Position numbers and translations under genes: made by a program. A stretch of 64,000 nt of DNA, from contig JAFYRK010000019.1 in NCBI GenBank assembly GCA_017559545.1, positions 1 through 64,000 on the forward strand. Reading direction: 5' to 3'. The stretch comes from Bacteroidales bacterium (GTDB lineage: Bacteria > Bacteroidota > Bacteroidia > Bacteroidales > UBA932). This document shows positions 25,156-34,962 of the stretch, piece after piece (the first letter of the stretch is position 1; every line of letters begins with the position of its first letter). The notes beneath the pieces are model-generated. The model was not told the origin of the DNA and made no database searches. It saw only the letters and a list, made by a program, of their open reading frames with translations.

Positions 25156-26793
25156 ATGAGAAAGACTGCATTTTTAATATTGTCGGCACTCGTTGTGGTG
25201 TCGATGCAGGCACAGACCATCTACGACGCTCAGCTTTTCAGCGAGAGAAACTACGAGGGAACAGCCAGAACGATTGCGATGGGCAACGCATTCACCGCAT
25301 TAGGTGGCGACCTTGGATCAATAGGAATCAACCCTGCAGGAAGCGCAGTGGCAAATTACTCACAATTCACCATCACCCCTGGATTGACAATCTCGTCAAA
25401 CACAACCCAGGGAGTATCTCCATACTCGGATGGTTATCTTCCTTACTTCGAAAAGCAGTTCAAGAACACAGCCACACACTTTGCGATTCCTAATCTCGGA
25501 ATGACATTCAACTGGGAGACCGGCAGAACATCAGGTCTTAAGAATGTAACCTTCGGATTCGTTATGAACAGGGTCTACAACTGGAACGAGGACGTTTTCG
25601 CTGCCGGCAGAAACTCGACAACCTCATACATGGGAGCCATGGCTGCCGATGCAACGGCAGTCGGACTGCTCGGATCGAATCTCAACATGAGCAACGCATA
25701 CGATTACGATCCATGGAAATATGTAGTAGGTTACCAAAGCGGCATGATTTCGACATTCGGAGGAAATGACAACCAGTTTGTCGGAGCCAGCGAGCTCATA
25801 TTTGACAACATGGGACAGACCGAGATATCGCTCGGAGGCCCGCTTGACCAGTCCTATGGAAGACGCGTGAGAGGATCAAAGAACGACTATCTCATCAATA
25901 TGGGATTCAATATTTCCGACTTTCTCTATATCGGAGCGAACCTCGGCATAACATCTATGAACTACTCATATGACGAGTATTTCAAGGAAGTAGCCGTAGA
26001 CCCTTCTGACTTTGAAATCGAGTTCGACAACGGCCAGAAAATATATTTCGACAGCATGAAGTATAAGTACTCATACAGTTGCAATAATTCCGGCGTATAT
26101 GGCAAGTTCGGATTCATCCTGACTCCGGGATACGGTGTGCGTATCGGAGCGGCAATCCAGACTCCTACAGCCACAACCGTCAATGAGTATTGGCATATGA
26201 GTGGAGAAACCACATATACCGACAACAGCCACAACGCTGCAGCCCAAAGCCCTGAGGGAGAAGACTACTACAGGTTCAGTGAGCCTTGGAGAGCTAATCT
26301 CGGAGCAGCATATACACTCGGCAAACTCGCCGTGTTCAGCATTGACTACGAGATGTGCAACTACAGCAGCATGAAGTTCAAGAGAAGCGGATTTGATGAC
26401 AGCAGAGACTATTTCATTGACCTCAACAACGACATCAAGAGCGTATTCGGCACATCGCACATGCTCAGGGCCGGCGTAGAAGTGAAACCGATAGACAGAC
26501 TTGCTGTAAGAGCAGGATACGGTCTTACCACTTCACCTGAGAAGTACAGCATAGATGGATATAAGATTGACGTGCCTGCCAGCCAGAATGTAGCATTCGG
26601 TCTTGGATTCATCAGCAGAAAATCATTCTTCGCCGACATAGCATGCAGATATGCATTCACAACCGAAGAATACTTCATGCCATACAACGACTACATCTTC
26701 TACGAGAATGGCGAAGTAGCAGACTTTGCACCGGAAATTCTCAACAGAAAGAACAACTGGAAGGTGCTGATGACTTTAGGTTGGAGATTCTGA
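25156..26793 (+). CDS. FadL/OmpP1-like outer-membrane transporter
   Basis: 545 aa. Signal peptide MRKTAFLILSALVVVSMQAQ. The N-terminal plug-like segment GTARTIAMGNAFTALGGDLGSIGINPAGSAVANYS carries the family motif with the NPAG turn. The rest is an alternating beta-strand barrel ending in a strand with terminal Phe (WKVLMTLGWRF), as required for BAM insertion. FadL proteins pass hydrophobic molecules across the outer membrane; in Bacteroidota relatives are often loosely annotated as hemin receptors. The actual substrate cannot be read from sequence. Ends at the hairpin repeat at 26795. Confidence 0.85.
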   Translation: MRKTAFLILSALVVVSMQAQTIYDAQLFSERNYEGTARTIAMGNAFTALGGDLGSIGINPAGSAVANYSQFTITPGLTISSNTTQGVSPYSDGYLPYFEKQFKNTATHFAIPNLGMTFNWETGRTSGLKNVTFGFVMNRVYNWNEDVFAAGRNSTTSYMGAMAADATAVGLLGSNLNMSNAYDYDPWKYVVGYQSGMISTFGGNDNQFVGASELIFDNMGQTEISLGGPLDQSYGRRVRGSKNDYLINMGFNISDFLYIGANLGITSMNYSYDEYFKEVAVDPSDFEIEFDNGQKIYFDSMKYKYSYSCNNSGVYGKFGFILTPGYGVRIGAAIQTPTATTVNEYWHMSGETTYTDNSHNAAAQSPEGEDYYRFSEPWRANLGAAYTLGKLAVFSIDYEMCNYSSMKFKRSGFDDSRDYFIDLNNDIKSVFGTSHMLRAGVEVKPIDRLAVRAGYGLTTSPEKYSIDGYKIDVPASQNVAFGLGFISRKSFFADIACRYAFTTEEYFMPYNDYIFYENGEVADFAPEILNRKNNWKVLMTLGWRF

Positions 26794-26794
26794 T

Positions 26795-26826
26795 AACGTC
26801 ATCCCCGACATGATCGGGGATCTAAA
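26795..26826. repeat. Hairpin repeat between convergent genes
   Basis: AACGTCATCCCCGACATGAT continues into CGGGGATCTAAA. CCCCGA/TCGGGG arms make a 6-bp stem. It starts right after the FadL-like stop and includes the TAG stop of wbqC on the minus strand. Same family as 22246-22336. Confidence 0.85.
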
Positions 26827-27499
26827 GCTTTTTAAGAAACAATATACTGTCCGGACCCTCATTAAAAAGGAGATCCATGATGGACAGATCAGACTGAAAG
26901 CCGTATTTCGGGGCGAAGACCTGGAAATACGGCTTTTCCAGATCCAGTTCAGAAAGGATCGCATTTGGACGCTTTGGATGAATAGCCTCCCTGAGATCCT
27001 CCATCTCAGGCTCACGCTCATAGTCCTGCGTCATACGCAGATCAACCTTGATGCCGGTCTTCTCGATAAAGAAACGTATCAGAGCAAGATTCAGGTCAAA
27101 AAGGCGCTCATGACCGCTTTCCAGAACAGCGAACAGTTCATCCTTATAATAATCGAAATACGCAGACATTCCATATGCGGAGACAATAGCCCTTTCATGC
27201 TGCTGCACCCATGGGGTCTTATAGTCGATCTTTATCTCTGATATCGGAATCTTATGCGTTCCTCCCTCGTGAAGTATTGGAAACGACAGAGTCTGCACGC
27301 CTTCTGCGCCATAGAATCGGCATCGGTTCCTGTAAGACTGCTTCTGAAAATTCTCACAGGCCTCAATATAAACGACAGACGGCGACAGTTCAAGTGAACT
27401 GTCGTCGCCGCGTCTGCTTATCAGTCCCGACATCTCCTGCGCCATTGCCGCAAAATAAGATACGGGAGGGAAATATGCTGTTGAAAAAAGCTTGGCCAC
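26822..27499 (-). CDS. WbqC family protein
   Basis: 225 aa, the usual size. Family features: start KLFSTAYFPPVSYFAAM, the segment EACENFQKQSYRNRCRF, then LSFPI, KIPISEIKIDYKTPWVQQHERAI and SAYGMSAYFDYY. WbqC proteins often occur in lipopolysaccharide or cell-envelope gene sets, but their chemistry is not well established. The start is 3 nt after the lpxA stop, so it is cotranscribed with lpxC-lpxA. The stop codon lies within a dispersed hairpin repeat. Confidence 0.88.
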   Translation of the reverse strand: MAKLFSTAYFPPVSYFAAMAQEMSGLISRRGDDSSLELSPSVVYIEACENFQKQSYRNRCRFYGAEGVQTLSFPILHEGGTHKIPISEIKIDYKTPWVQQHERAIVSAYGMSAYFDYYKDELFAVLESGHERLFDLNLALIRFFIEKTGIKVDLRMTQDYEREPEMEDLREAIHPKRPNAILSELDLEKPYFQVFAPKYGFQSDLSIMDLLFNEGPDSILFLKKL

Positions 27500-27502
27500 T
27501 TC

Positions 27503-28315
27503 TTAGTCGATGTTGCCCTTTGTCTCCGAATTCAGCCCCCTGATGATACCCCTCTTCGAATTTCTGATGAAATTGATGATAGTATCTCTTTCTTCTGACT
27601 CCGGGAAGCCAAGTTCAATCTTAGCGAGGGCATCAGAGAAGTTTGTACCGGCATTGTAGATGATGTCATACATATCCTTGATACCACGGATCTGGTCTGA
27701 TGTGAATCCTCTTCTGCGAAGTCCTACGATGTTTACGCCAGCATATGTAAGAGGGTCACGGCCGCAAAGGACATATGGTGGAACGTCCTTATTGATCTTG
27801 CAGCCTCCTCCGACGAAAGCATGCTTTCCGATTCTTGAGAACTGGTGTGCCACGGTGCTTCCGCCGATTGTAGCCCAATCATCGACATCAGTCTCACCGG
27901 CGATACCCACGTAACTTACAAGAATACAGTTATTGCCTACTGTACAGTCATGAGCTACATGTGTATATGACATGAGAAGAACATTGTTTCCAATCCTGGT
28001 CACTCCCCTTCCGCTGGCCTTTGTACCACGGTTGATGGTAGCACACTCACGTATATTAACATTGTCGCCGATCTCCACGTATGTGATCTCGCCGTCAAAC
28101 TTGAGGTCCTGCGGGACTGCTCCGATCACTGCACCTGGGAATACCGTACAGTTCTTTCCCATCTTGACGTAATTAAAGATCGTTGCATGTGGAAGGATCT
28201 TTGAACCATCTCCGATCTCTACATGCTCTTCGATATATGCATAAGGTCCTACCTCTACGTTCTCGCCCAACTTAGCGTTTGGGTGTACTGTTGCGAGTGG
28301 ATGAATATTTGCCAT
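27503..28315 (-). CDS. lpxA: UDP-N-acetylglucosamine O-acyltransferase
   Basis: 270 aa, the expected length. First step of lipid A synthesis: transfer of a 3-hydroxyacyl chain from ACP to UDP-GlcNAc. An N-terminal left-handed beta helix of hexapeptide repeats (about 1-190) carries the catalytic base His122 in THVAHDC. A helical C-terminal domain follows (GLRRRGFTSDQIRGIKDMYDIIY). It starts 1 nt after the lpxC stop. Confidence 0.97.
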   Translation of the reverse strand: MANIHPLATVHPNAKLGENVEVGPYAYIEEHVEIGDGSKILPHATIFNYVKMGKNCTVFPGAVIGAVPQDLKFDGEITYVEIGDNVNIRECATINRGTKASGRGVTRIGNNVLLMSYTHVAHDCTVGNNCILVSYVGIAGETDVDDWATIGGSTVAHQFSRIGKHAFVGGGCKINKDVPPYVLCGRDPLTYAGVNIVGLRRRGFTSDQIRGIKDMYDIIYNAGTNFSDALAKIELGFPESEERDTIINFIRNSKRGIIRGLNSETKGNID

Positions 28316-28316
28316 A

Positions 28317-29222
28317 TTATAATGAATTTCTTACTGCCTTGGCGGCTGTTGTATTAATACCGTGTCCTGCCTTTTCTGCCGTCACCTTTGCCTTGAGGAA
28401 TCCTCCGCAAAGCCTGAGGTCACCGATAAGGTCAAGGAGTTTATGTCTTGCGCACTCGTTTGGAAACCTGAGCTGAAGATTGCTGAGATATCCATCATCA
28501 CGAACCTCCAGAGCCGGAATATTGAAAAGTCTGCTCATATTCTCCACCTGCTCCTTTGTCACAGGATACTCCACGATTACAATCGCATTGTCTACATCTC
28601 CGCCCTTTACAAGACCATGATTGAAAAGGAACTCGATCTCATGGAAGAACACGAATGTCCTGCACGTTCCGATCTGCTCCGGATACAGGACTTCGGGATT
28701 CCACTCAGCGTTCTGCACTCCAAGAACCTTTGAATTGAAGTCTACCATGATCTCATATGAAAACTCCTCGGCAGGTTCTATGCGCACACGCGACCCTTTC
28801 TCCTCGTCAACTATCTCCACAGTCTCCTTAAGCTCAATATATCGTCTTGGCTGGTCCTGCTCCTGAAAGCCATCCTTCCAGATTGCATCGATGTAAGGCT
28901 TTGCACTTCCATCAAGAATCGGCACCTCAACGTTATCAATGTCTATATAGGCGTTATCAACCCCCATGCCGGTAAGCGCAGAAAGAATATGTTCGATTGT
29001 CGAAACTGAGGCTTCTCCCTTGGAAATCGTCGTACTGCGGGCTGTACTCGAAACATTTTCAGCCAGCGCTTCAATCTGCACACCCTCACCCAGATCAGTC
29101 CTTCTGAATACTATTCCAGTGTCCACAGGAGCCGGTCCTACAATCATTTTTGCAACCTTTCCTGTGTGGAGTCCCTTCCCCTCGAACGAATAGTATTTAC
29201 TTAGCGTCTGCTGAAACTGCAT
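28317..29222 (-). CDS. lpxC: UDP-3-O-acyl-N-acetylglucosamine deacetylase, without a FabZ domain
   Basis: 301 aa. Second, committed step of lipid A synthesis; a zinc enzyme. Zinc ligands are His78 (IEHIL), His260 and Asp264 (ARHKLLDLIGDL), and the catalytic His287 lies in AGHGIN. Two LpxC half-domains are present and the protein ends shortly after GHGINTTAAKAVRNSL. In Bacteroides and Porphyromonas the known enzyme is a fusion with the dehydratase FabZ (about 460 aa); here that second domain is absent and lpxA follows at once. It has its own -7 element at 29255-29262. Confidence 0.96.
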   Translation of the reverse strand: MQFQQTLSKYYSFEGKGLHTGKVAKMIVGPAPVDTGIVFRRTDLGEGVQIEALAENVSSTARSTTISKGEASVSTIEHILSALTGMGVDNAYIDIDNVEVPILDGSAKPYIDAIWKDGFQEQDQPRRYIELKETVEIVDEEKGSRVRIEPAEEFSYEIMVDFNSKVLGVQNAEWNPEVLYPEQIGTCRTFVFFHEIEFLFNHGLVKGGDVDNAIVIVEYPVTKEQVENMSRLFNIPALEVRDDGYLSNLQLRFPNECARHKLLDLIGDLRLCGGFLKAKVTAEKAGHGINTTAAKAVRNSL

Positions 29223-29254
29223 TTCCTTTTCTACCTTTTAAAGATTTTAGCCTG

Positions 29255-29262
29255 CAAAGATA
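29255..29262 (-). promoter_or_regulatory. -7 element for lpxC-lpxA-wbqC
   Basis: Minus-strand TATCTTTG, a perfect TAnnTTTG, lies 33 nt before the lpxC ATG in the 59-nt lpxD-lpxC gap. No clear -33 box. Confidence 0.6.
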
Positions 29263-29281
29263 GTGATTATTTTCTATATTC

Positions 29282-30268
29282 CTATTTGCCAGCCCTTTTG
29301 AAGACCGCATAACTGCGCAGATATTCCCTCAGGTGGAAGGCCGGAGAACCCATCCATGTCTTGCCACCCTCCTTGATGGTGCCCAGCACACCCGACTGCG
29401 CTCCGATTGTAGTGTTATCAGCTATAGAAATATGACCGGCGATTCCGACCTGGCCAGCTATGATACAATGTTCTCCGATCTTGGCAGACCCTGCAATTCC
29501 GGTTTGAGCTGCCATCACAGTATTCGGTCCGACCTCGACATTATGCGCAATCTGGCAAAGATTATCAATCTTCGTACCCTTGCGTATCACAGTCGAACCC
29601 ATCTGAGACTTGTCCACACAGACATTGGCTCCAATCTCGACATCATCCTCGATAATCACGTTTCCAGTATGCTCGATCTTCTTCCATGTGCCATCCTCAA
29701 GCGGAGCAAAGCCGAATCCATCAGATCCGATAACCGCATTGGCATGGATGATCACATTATCTCCGATGACACAGCCCGGATAGATACGGACACCCGGATA
29801 GATGATACAATGCGAGCCGATGCTGACATTATCACCCACGTAAACATGCTCATATATCTTTGTATATCCTCCAACCTTGACCTTATGACCCAGATAAGCA
29901 AAGTCTCCGACATACACCTTGCTTCCTACCTTTGCGCTCCAGCGCACTCTGCTTCGACATCCGCGGTACCTTCTGTATGAGCGCTTCTGCGCTGTGACAT
30001 AATCCAGAAGGGATGCTACCGCAGCATAGGCGTCATCAACCCTGATCATTGTCGCAGCTACCGGCTCCTTTGGCTCGAAAGTCTTGTTAACGATGATTAT
30101 CTCAGCCTTGCTTGTATAGACATACTGCTCGTATTTAGGATTGGCGAAGAATGAGATCGCACCAGGTCTGCCGCTTTCTATGCGCGCAAACGAGGTAACC
30201 TTGATTTCAGGGTTTCCCTCAACTGTGCCACCGAGAATCTGAGCTATCTCTTTTGCTTTGAATTCCAT
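29282..30268 (-). CDS. lpxD: UDP-3-O-(3-hydroxyacyl)glucosamine N-acyltransferase
   Basis: 328 aa, near family length. Third acylation step of lipid A synthesis. The N-terminal uridine-binding domain (about 1-95) is followed by a left-handed beta helix with the catalytic His242 in IAHNVEVG, and the signatures GSDGFGFAP and [10 protein letters not shown]. Residues 95-111 are unusually Arg-rich ([16 protein letters not shown]) at the domain junction, where relatives have an ordinary GI...A.I segment; see findings. Transcribed divergently from rimP; lpxC follows after 59 nt. Confidence 0.95.
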   Translation of the reverse strand: MEFKAKEIAQILGGTVEGNPEIKVTSFARIESGRPGAISFFANPKYEQYVYTSKAEIIIVNKTFEPKEPVAATMIRVDDAYAAVASLLDYVTAQKRSYRRYRGCRSRVRWSAKVGSKVYVGDFAYLGHKVKVGGYTKIYEHVYVGDNVSIGSHCIIYPGVRIYPGCVIGDNVIIHANAVIGSDGFGFAPLEDGTWKKIEHTGNVIIEDDVEIGANVCVDKSQMGSTVIRKGTKIDNLCQIAHNVEVGPNTVMAAQTGIAGSAKIGEHCIIAGQVGIAGHISIADNTTIGAQSGVLGTIKEGGKTWMGSPAFHLREYLRSYAVFKRAGK

Positions 30269-30277
30269 ACTGTTATA

Positions 30278-30309
30278 TTTGGTTTTTAACGATTTTCTTC
30301 ATATATTTG
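30278..30309 (+). promoter_or_regulatory. Promoter of rimP-nusA-infB
   Basis: TTTG (30278-30281) and TATATTTG (30302-30309) are separated by exactly 20 nt, a full match to the Bacteroidota consensus. It gives a leader of about 58 nt before rimP. Confidence 0.85.
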
Positions 30310-30327
30310 CAGCGTGAGAATGATTCA

Positions 30328-30344
30328 GGGGGCAGACAGCCCCC
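30328..30344 (+). promoter_or_regulatory. GC-rich hairpin in the rimP leader
   Basis: GGGGGC and GCCCCC flank the loop AGACA; an A-T pair extends the stem to 7 bp. It is followed by TTATTTTAT. It sits between the predicted start of transcription and the rimP ATG at 30374. It could be an attenuator or a protein-binding leader element; the weak U-tract argues against a strong terminator. Confidence 0.55.
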
Positions 30345-30373
30345 TTATTTTATGCACTCTCATCAACAAATAT

Positions 30374-30841
30374 ATGAAAATATCAGAGATTATTGATGCT
30401 ATTGACAGCGAAATCGTCGCAAGAGGCCTTTATATTATCGAAGTTACGGTAAGCAAGGACAACGATGTAGAGGTTACAATCGAATCAGAAGAGGGGAAAG
30501 TAGAGCTTGAGGACTGCGTGGCAATCAGCAGATTCTTCGAAACAAAATTTGATCGCGAAACAGAGGACTACTCCCTTACCGTGACATCAGCAGGACTTGA
30601 CCAGCCGTTCAAGGTGCTCAGGCAGTACCTCAAGGCTGTCGGCAAGAAAGTGGAAGTTCAGCTAAGAGGCGGAAAGAAGATGGTAGCCGTACTTGAAGCG
30701 GCTGACGAGGAAAGCATCACCCTCAAGTACTCTCAGAAAGAGGCAGTAGAGGGCAAGAAGAAAAAGGAGATTGTTGAGCACGTAGACCGCTTCACAATGG
30801 ATCAGGTCAACTCTGTAAGACCTTTCGTGGAATTTAACTAA
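30374..30841 (+). CDS. rimP: Ribosome maturation factor RimP
   Basis: 155 aa from the ATG at 30374 (MKISEIIDAIDSEIVARG). The in-frame extension to 30314 would begin at the predicted transcription start, so it was rejected. RimP assists 30S subunit assembly. Visible family features are the N-terminal alpha/beta domain (LYIIEVTVSKDNDVEVTIES, VELEDCVAISR) and the SAGLDQPF motif before the C-terminal SH3-like domain. The order rimP-nusA-infB is the widely conserved translation/transcription operon. Confidence 0.94.
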   Translation: MKISEIIDAIDSEIVARGLYIIEVTVSKDNDVEVTIESEEGKVELEDCVAISRFFETKFDRETEDYSLTVTSAGLDQPFKVLRQYLKAVGKKVEVQLRGGKKMVAVLEAADEESITLKYSQKEAVEGKKKKEIVEHVDRFTMDQVNSVRPFVEFN

Positions 30842-30853
30842 TAAGATATAACA

Positions 30854-32101
30854 ATGGAAAAGATTGAACTTAAAGACGCTTTTGCCGAGTTCAAGAATCA
30901 GAAGAACATCGACAGAGCAACAATGATGGGTGTGCTTGAGGATGTGTTCAGAACACAGATCATCAAGCAGTTCGGATCAGCCGACAACTTCGACATCATC
31001 ATCAACACTGACAAGGGAGACTGCGAGATCTACTGGACCCGCGAGGTTGTAGAGGAGGTAGAGGATCCTAACACAGAGATCGCTATCGATGATCCGGCTC
31101 TCGACGATGATTACGAGATCGGAGAGACATTCGCAAGAAAGATCGAGCTCAAGGAGTTCGGCCGTCGCGGTATCCTCAACATCCGCCAGAACCTTCAGGG
31201 CCGCATCATGGACATTGAGAAGGCTAACCTTTATAATAAGTATGTAGGCAAGATCGGTGAGATCTTCACAGGTGAGGTTTACCAGACATGGGCAAAGGAA
31301 GTCCTTATCCTCGACGAGGATGGAAACGAGCTAAGACTGCCTAAGTCAGAGCAGATCCCTGGCGAGCACTTCAAGAAGAACGACACTGTACGCGCAATCA
31401 TCAAGAGCGTGGAGATGAAGAACAACACAACTCCATACATCGTTCTCTCAAGAACAAGCCCAGAGTTCCTTGAGAAGCTCTTCGAGCAGGAGGTACCTGA
31501 GATCTTTGACGGTCTTATCACAATCAAGAAGGTTGTCCGCATCCCTGGCGAGCGCGCTAAGGTTGCCGTAGAGTCATACGACGAGAGAATCGACCCTATC
31601 GGAGCTTGTATCGGAGTAAAGGGTTCACGTATCATCGGAATCGTAAGAGAGCTCCGCAACGAGAACATCGACGTGCTCCAGTGGTCTAACAACACACACA
31701 TCCTTATCCAGAGAGCACTCAACCCAGCCAAGATCTCTTCTATCATCGTTGGCGGTGAGGACGAGAAGATCAAGGTTTACATGCTTCCTGATGAGGTCAA
31801 GAAGGGTATCGGTAAGGGCGGATGCAACATCAAGCTCGCCGGCATGCTCGTAGGAAAGGAGATTGAGGTTTGGAGAGAGCTTCCTAAGGATGAGGAAGAA
31901 GATGCTGAGGAAGATGTACTGCTCAGCGAGTTCGACGATGTAATCGAGGGCTGGATCATCGAGAAGCTCCAGAGCATCGGCTGCGACACAGCCAAGAGCG
32001 TACTCGCCTGCACTCCTGAGGACATCGCCAAGAGGGCTGACCTCGAAGACGAGACCGTAGAGGAGATTTTCGACATCCTCCGTTCAGAATTTGAAGAATA
32101 A
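30854..32101 (+). CDS. nusA: Transcription termination/antitermination factor NusA
   Basis: 415 aa. Binds RNA polymerase and nascent RNA to control pausing, termination and antitermination. The domains in order are an N-terminal polymerase-binding domain (1-125), S1 (about 130-200, [19 protein letters not shown]), and tandem KH domains (about 215-345, with [11 protein letters not shown] and [12 protein letters not shown]). A short helix-hairpin-helix C terminus contains [10 protein letters not shown]. Spacing to rimP is 12 nt and to infB 8 nt. Confidence 0.97.
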   Translation: MEKIELKDAFAEFKNQKNIDRATMMGVLEDVFRTQIIKQFGSADNFDIIINTDKGDCEIYWTREVVEEVEDPNTEIAIDDPALDDDYEIGETFARKIELKEFGRRGILNIRQNLQGRIMDIEKANLYNKYVGKIGEIFTGEVYQTWAKEVLILDEDGNELRLPKSEQIPGEHFKKNDTVRAIIKSVEMKNNTTPYIVLSRTSPEFLEKLFEQEVPEIFDGLITIKKVVRIPGERAKVAVESYDERIDPIGACIGVKGSRIIGIVRELRNENIDVLQWSNNTHILIQRALNPAKISSIIVGGEDEKIKVYMLPDEVKKGIGKGGCNIKLAGMLVGKEIEVWRELPKDEEEDAEEDVLLSEFDDVIEGWIIEKLQSIGCDTAKSVLACTPEDIAKRADLEDETVEEIFDILRSEFEE

Positions 32102-32109
32102 TTTACAGT

Positions 32110-34893
32110 ATGGCAGAAATAAGATTAAGCAAACTTACAAAACAGTTCAGCATCGGACTTCAGCGTCTTGTTGATTTCCTCAACGAGAAGGGAGCCAATG
32201 TGGAGATGAATCCGAACGCAAAGGTATCGGATGAGTATCTGCCGGCTATCGAAGCAAAGTTCGGTGAGGACCAGAAACTCAAGGAAGACTCCGAAAAGGT
32301 AACCATTAAGCTTAAGGAGATCATCGAGCTCGGCTCAAAGAAGAAGCCTGAGCACGAGGAAGAGGATGCTCTACCTGAAAAGGAGGTTGTCATCAAGACA
32401 AACACCCTCAACGCCGAGCCTGTTGTTCAGGAACCTGCCGCTGAGGTCAAGCCGGCTGCAGAGCCGGCTGCAAAGCCTGTTGAAGAGACTCCTAAGCAGG
32501 AAAGCAGCATCAAGGTTGTTGACAAGATCGACCTTTCGAAGTTCGATAAGAAGGCAGCAAAGGCAGCAGAGCCGGCGCCTGCACCGGCACAAGAGCCTAC
32601 ACCAACACCAGAGCCAGCACCGGCTCCTGTTGCAGAAGAGCCTGCACAGACACCCGCACCGGCAGAGGAGCCTAAGAGCGAACCTCGCGAGGTAAAGGTA
32701 GAGGTAGAGAGACTTGCCGGTCCAAAGGTAGTCGACAAGATCGATCTCTCTCAGTTCGACAAGAAGAAGAAAAAGAAGAAGAGAGAGAGAATCGAGAAGG
32801 GCGGCAGCCAGAAGGTTGACGTAACCAAGGTAGAGGCAGAGCCAAAGAAGAAGGATAACAAGGGTGGAAAGCCAGGTGCACCTGCACAGCAGCAGGGTCA
32901 GAGCAAGAAGAGTGACAAGAAGAGCCGCCGCGACCGCGGAGGCGACAAGTTCAAGCCGATGACCGAGCAGGAGCAGGAAGAGATGCAGAAGGAGATCCAG
33001 AAGCAGATCAAAGAGACTTACGCTCGCATGAACGAGGGTAAGAAGAACAACTTCGGAGCTAAGCACAGAAAGGATAAGAGAGAGGCCGCATCACAGAGAA
33101 TGCAGGAGGAGATGGAGATGCAGCAGCTCGAGCAGAAGGTGCTCAAGGTTACTGAGTTCGTGACTGTAAACGACCTCGCTACCCTTATGAACAACACTCC
33201 TGTGACAAAGGTCATCGGAGCCTGCATGAGCCTCGGTATGATGGTATCAATCAACCAGCGTCTCGACGCTGAGACACTCGTCCTCGTTGCCGAAGAGTTC
33301 GGATATGAGGTTGAGTTCGTGACAGCAAACCTTACAGACGCGATTGCACAGGGCGAGACTGAAGACTCGGCAGATGACCTTCTTCCACGTCCACCGGTAA
33401 TCACCGTGATGGGTCACGTTGACCACGGTAAGACTTCCCTCCTTGACCATATCCGTAGCGCAAACGTTATCGCAGGTGAGGCCGGAGGTATCACACAGCA
33501 CATCGGTGCATACCACGTAGAGCTTCCTGACGGACAGGCGATCACATTCCTGGATACTCCTGGTCACGAGGCGTTTACAGCGATGCGTGCCCGCGGTGCC
33601 AAGATGACTGACGTTGCAATCATCATCGTTGCAGCCGACGACTGCATCATGCCACAGACTGTGGAGGCGATCAACCACGCACAGGCTGCCGGCGTTCCAA
33701 TGGTATTTGCAATCAACAAGATAGATAAGCCAGGTGCTAATCCGGAGAAGATCCGTGAGCAGCTCTCTAACATGAACATCCTCGTAGAGGACTGGGGCGG
33801 AAGCTACCAGTGTCAGGAGATTTCCGCTAAGAAGGGAATCAATGTGGAGCAGCTCCTTGAGAAGGTTCTTCTTGAGGCAGAGATGCTCGAGCTCAAGGCT
33901 AACCCTAACAAGAGGGCTTCAGGTGCCGTTATCGAGTCATCATTGGACAAGGGTCGCGGATACCTCGCTACAATCCTCGTACAGAACGGAACCCTTCGCG
34001 TAGGAGACGTAATGCTCTCAGGATGCTACACAGGTAGAGTAAAGGCTATGTTCAACGAGCGTGGACAGAAAGTGAACGAGGCAGGCCCTTCAACTCCTGT
34101 ATCAGTTCTTGGTTTGAACGGTGCACCTACTGCAGGTGAGACATTCGTTGTAATGGCTGACGAGAAGGAGGCAAAGGATATTGCCAACAAGCGTGAGCAG
34201 CTCATCCGCATCCAGGGCATCAAGACTCAGAAGCACATGACTCTCGAGGAGATCGGACGCCGTATCGCTATCGGAAACTTCAAGGAACTCAACGTTATCG
34301 TCAAGGGAGACGTGGACGGTTCAGTGGAGGCTCTCTCAGACTCTATCATCAAGCTCTCAACAGAGGAGGTTCGCGTAAACGTGATCCACAAGGCTGTGGG
34401 TGCCATTTCAGAGTCGGATATCCTTCTCGCTGCAGCTTCAGATGCGATCATCATCGGTTTCCAGGTACGTCCAATGCCTTCTGCAAGAAAGCTTGCTGAG
34501 AAGGAGGAGATCGAGATCCGTCTCTACTCAGTCATCTACGACTGTATCAACGAGCTCAAGAGCGGTATCGAGGGTATGCTTGAGCCAGAGCAGAAAGAGG
34601 TTGTCACTGCAACCGCTGAGGTTCAGGAGACATTCAAGATCTCTAAGGTGGGTACTATCGCAGGATGTATCGTCCGCGAGGGTAAACTCCAGAGAACTGC
34701 GAAGGTGCGCGTGATCCGCGACGGTATCGTCATCTACACTGGAGAGCTTGGATCACTCAAGAGATTCAAGGATGATGTCAAGGAGGTTCACATGGGTATG
34801 GACTGCGGTCTTAACATCCAGGGCTACAACGACATCAAGGTCGGCGACGTGGTCGAGGCTTATACAATTGAAGAGATCAAGAGAACTCTCTAA
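32110..34893 (+). CDS. infB: Translation initiation factor IF-2
   Basis: 927 aa. GTPase that brings fMet-tRNA to the 30S initiation complex. The N-terminal IF2N-like segment is followed by a long charged low-complexity linker (about 75-330), rich in Pro/Ala/Glu then Lys, including a run of seven lysines. A second IF2N-like domain precedes the G domain: G1 GHVDHGKT at 435-442, then DTPGHEAF and NKID. Domains II-IV follow to [13 protein letters not shown]. Last gene of the rimP operon; a strong terminator follows 13 nt later. Confidence 0.98.
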   Translation: MAEIRLSKLTKQFSIGLQRLVDFLNEKGANVEMNPNAKVSDEYLPAIEAKFGEDQKLKEDSEKVTIKLKEIIELGSKKKPEHEEEDALPEKEVVIKTNTLNAEPVVQEPAAEVKPAAEPAAKPVEETPKQESSIKVVDKIDLSKFDKKAAKAAEPAPAPAQEPTPTPEPAPAPVAEEPAQTPAPAEEPKSEPREVKVEVERLAGPKVVDKIDLSQFDKKKKKKKRERIEKGGSQKVDVTKVEAEPKKKDNKGGKPGAPAQQQGQSKKSDKKSRRDRGGDKFKPMTEQEQEEMQKEIQKQIKETYARMNEGKKNNFGAKHRKDKREAASQRMQEEMEMQQLEQKVLKVTEFVTVNDLATLMNNTPVTKVIGACMSLGMMVSINQRLDAETLVLVAEEFGYEVEFVTANLTDAIAQGETEDSADDLLPRPPVITVMGHVDHGKTSLLDHIRSANVIAGEAGGITQHIGAYHVELPDGQAITFLDTPGHEAFTAMRARGAKMTDVAIIIVAADDCIMPQTVEAINHAQAAGVPMVFAINKIDKPGANPEKIREQLSNMNILVEDWGGSYQCQEISAKKGINVEQLLEKVLLEAEMLELKANPNKRASGAVIESSLDKGRGYLATILVQNGTLRVGDVMLSGCYTGRVKAMFNERGQKVNEAGPSTPVSVLGLNGAPTAGETFVVMADEKEAKDIANKREQLIRIQGIKTQKHMTLEEIGRRIAIGNFKELNVIVKGDVDGSVEALSDSIIKLSTEEVRVNVIHKAVGAISESDILLAAASDAIIIGFQVRPMPSARKLAEKEEIEIRLYSVIYDCINELKSGIEGMLEPEQKEVVTATAEVQETFKISKVGTIAGCIVREGKLQRTAKVRVIRDGIVIYTGELGSLKRFKDDVKEVHMGMDCGLNIQGYNDIKVGDVVEAYTIEEIKRTL

Positions 34894-34905
34894 GATATTC
34901 TCAAC

Positions 34906-34952
34906 AAAACAAAAGCGCCTGTCGGTTCTGGACCGACAGGCGCTTTTGTTTT
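34906..34952. terminator. Bidirectional terminator between infB and the lipoprotein cluster
   Basis: AAAAGCGCCTGTCGGT pairs with ACCGACAGGCGCTTTT around the loop TCTGG, with A-rich and T-rich flanks that serve both strands. It ends infB (plus) and the 12-gene minus-strand cluster. Confidence 0.95.
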
Positions 34953-34962
34953 CATCTATATG

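Noticed and set aside
32371..33066. 231-aa Leu-rich open frame antisense to infB
   Set aside because: Arises from the Lys/Glu-rich linker of IF-2 read in reverse; not a membrane protein.
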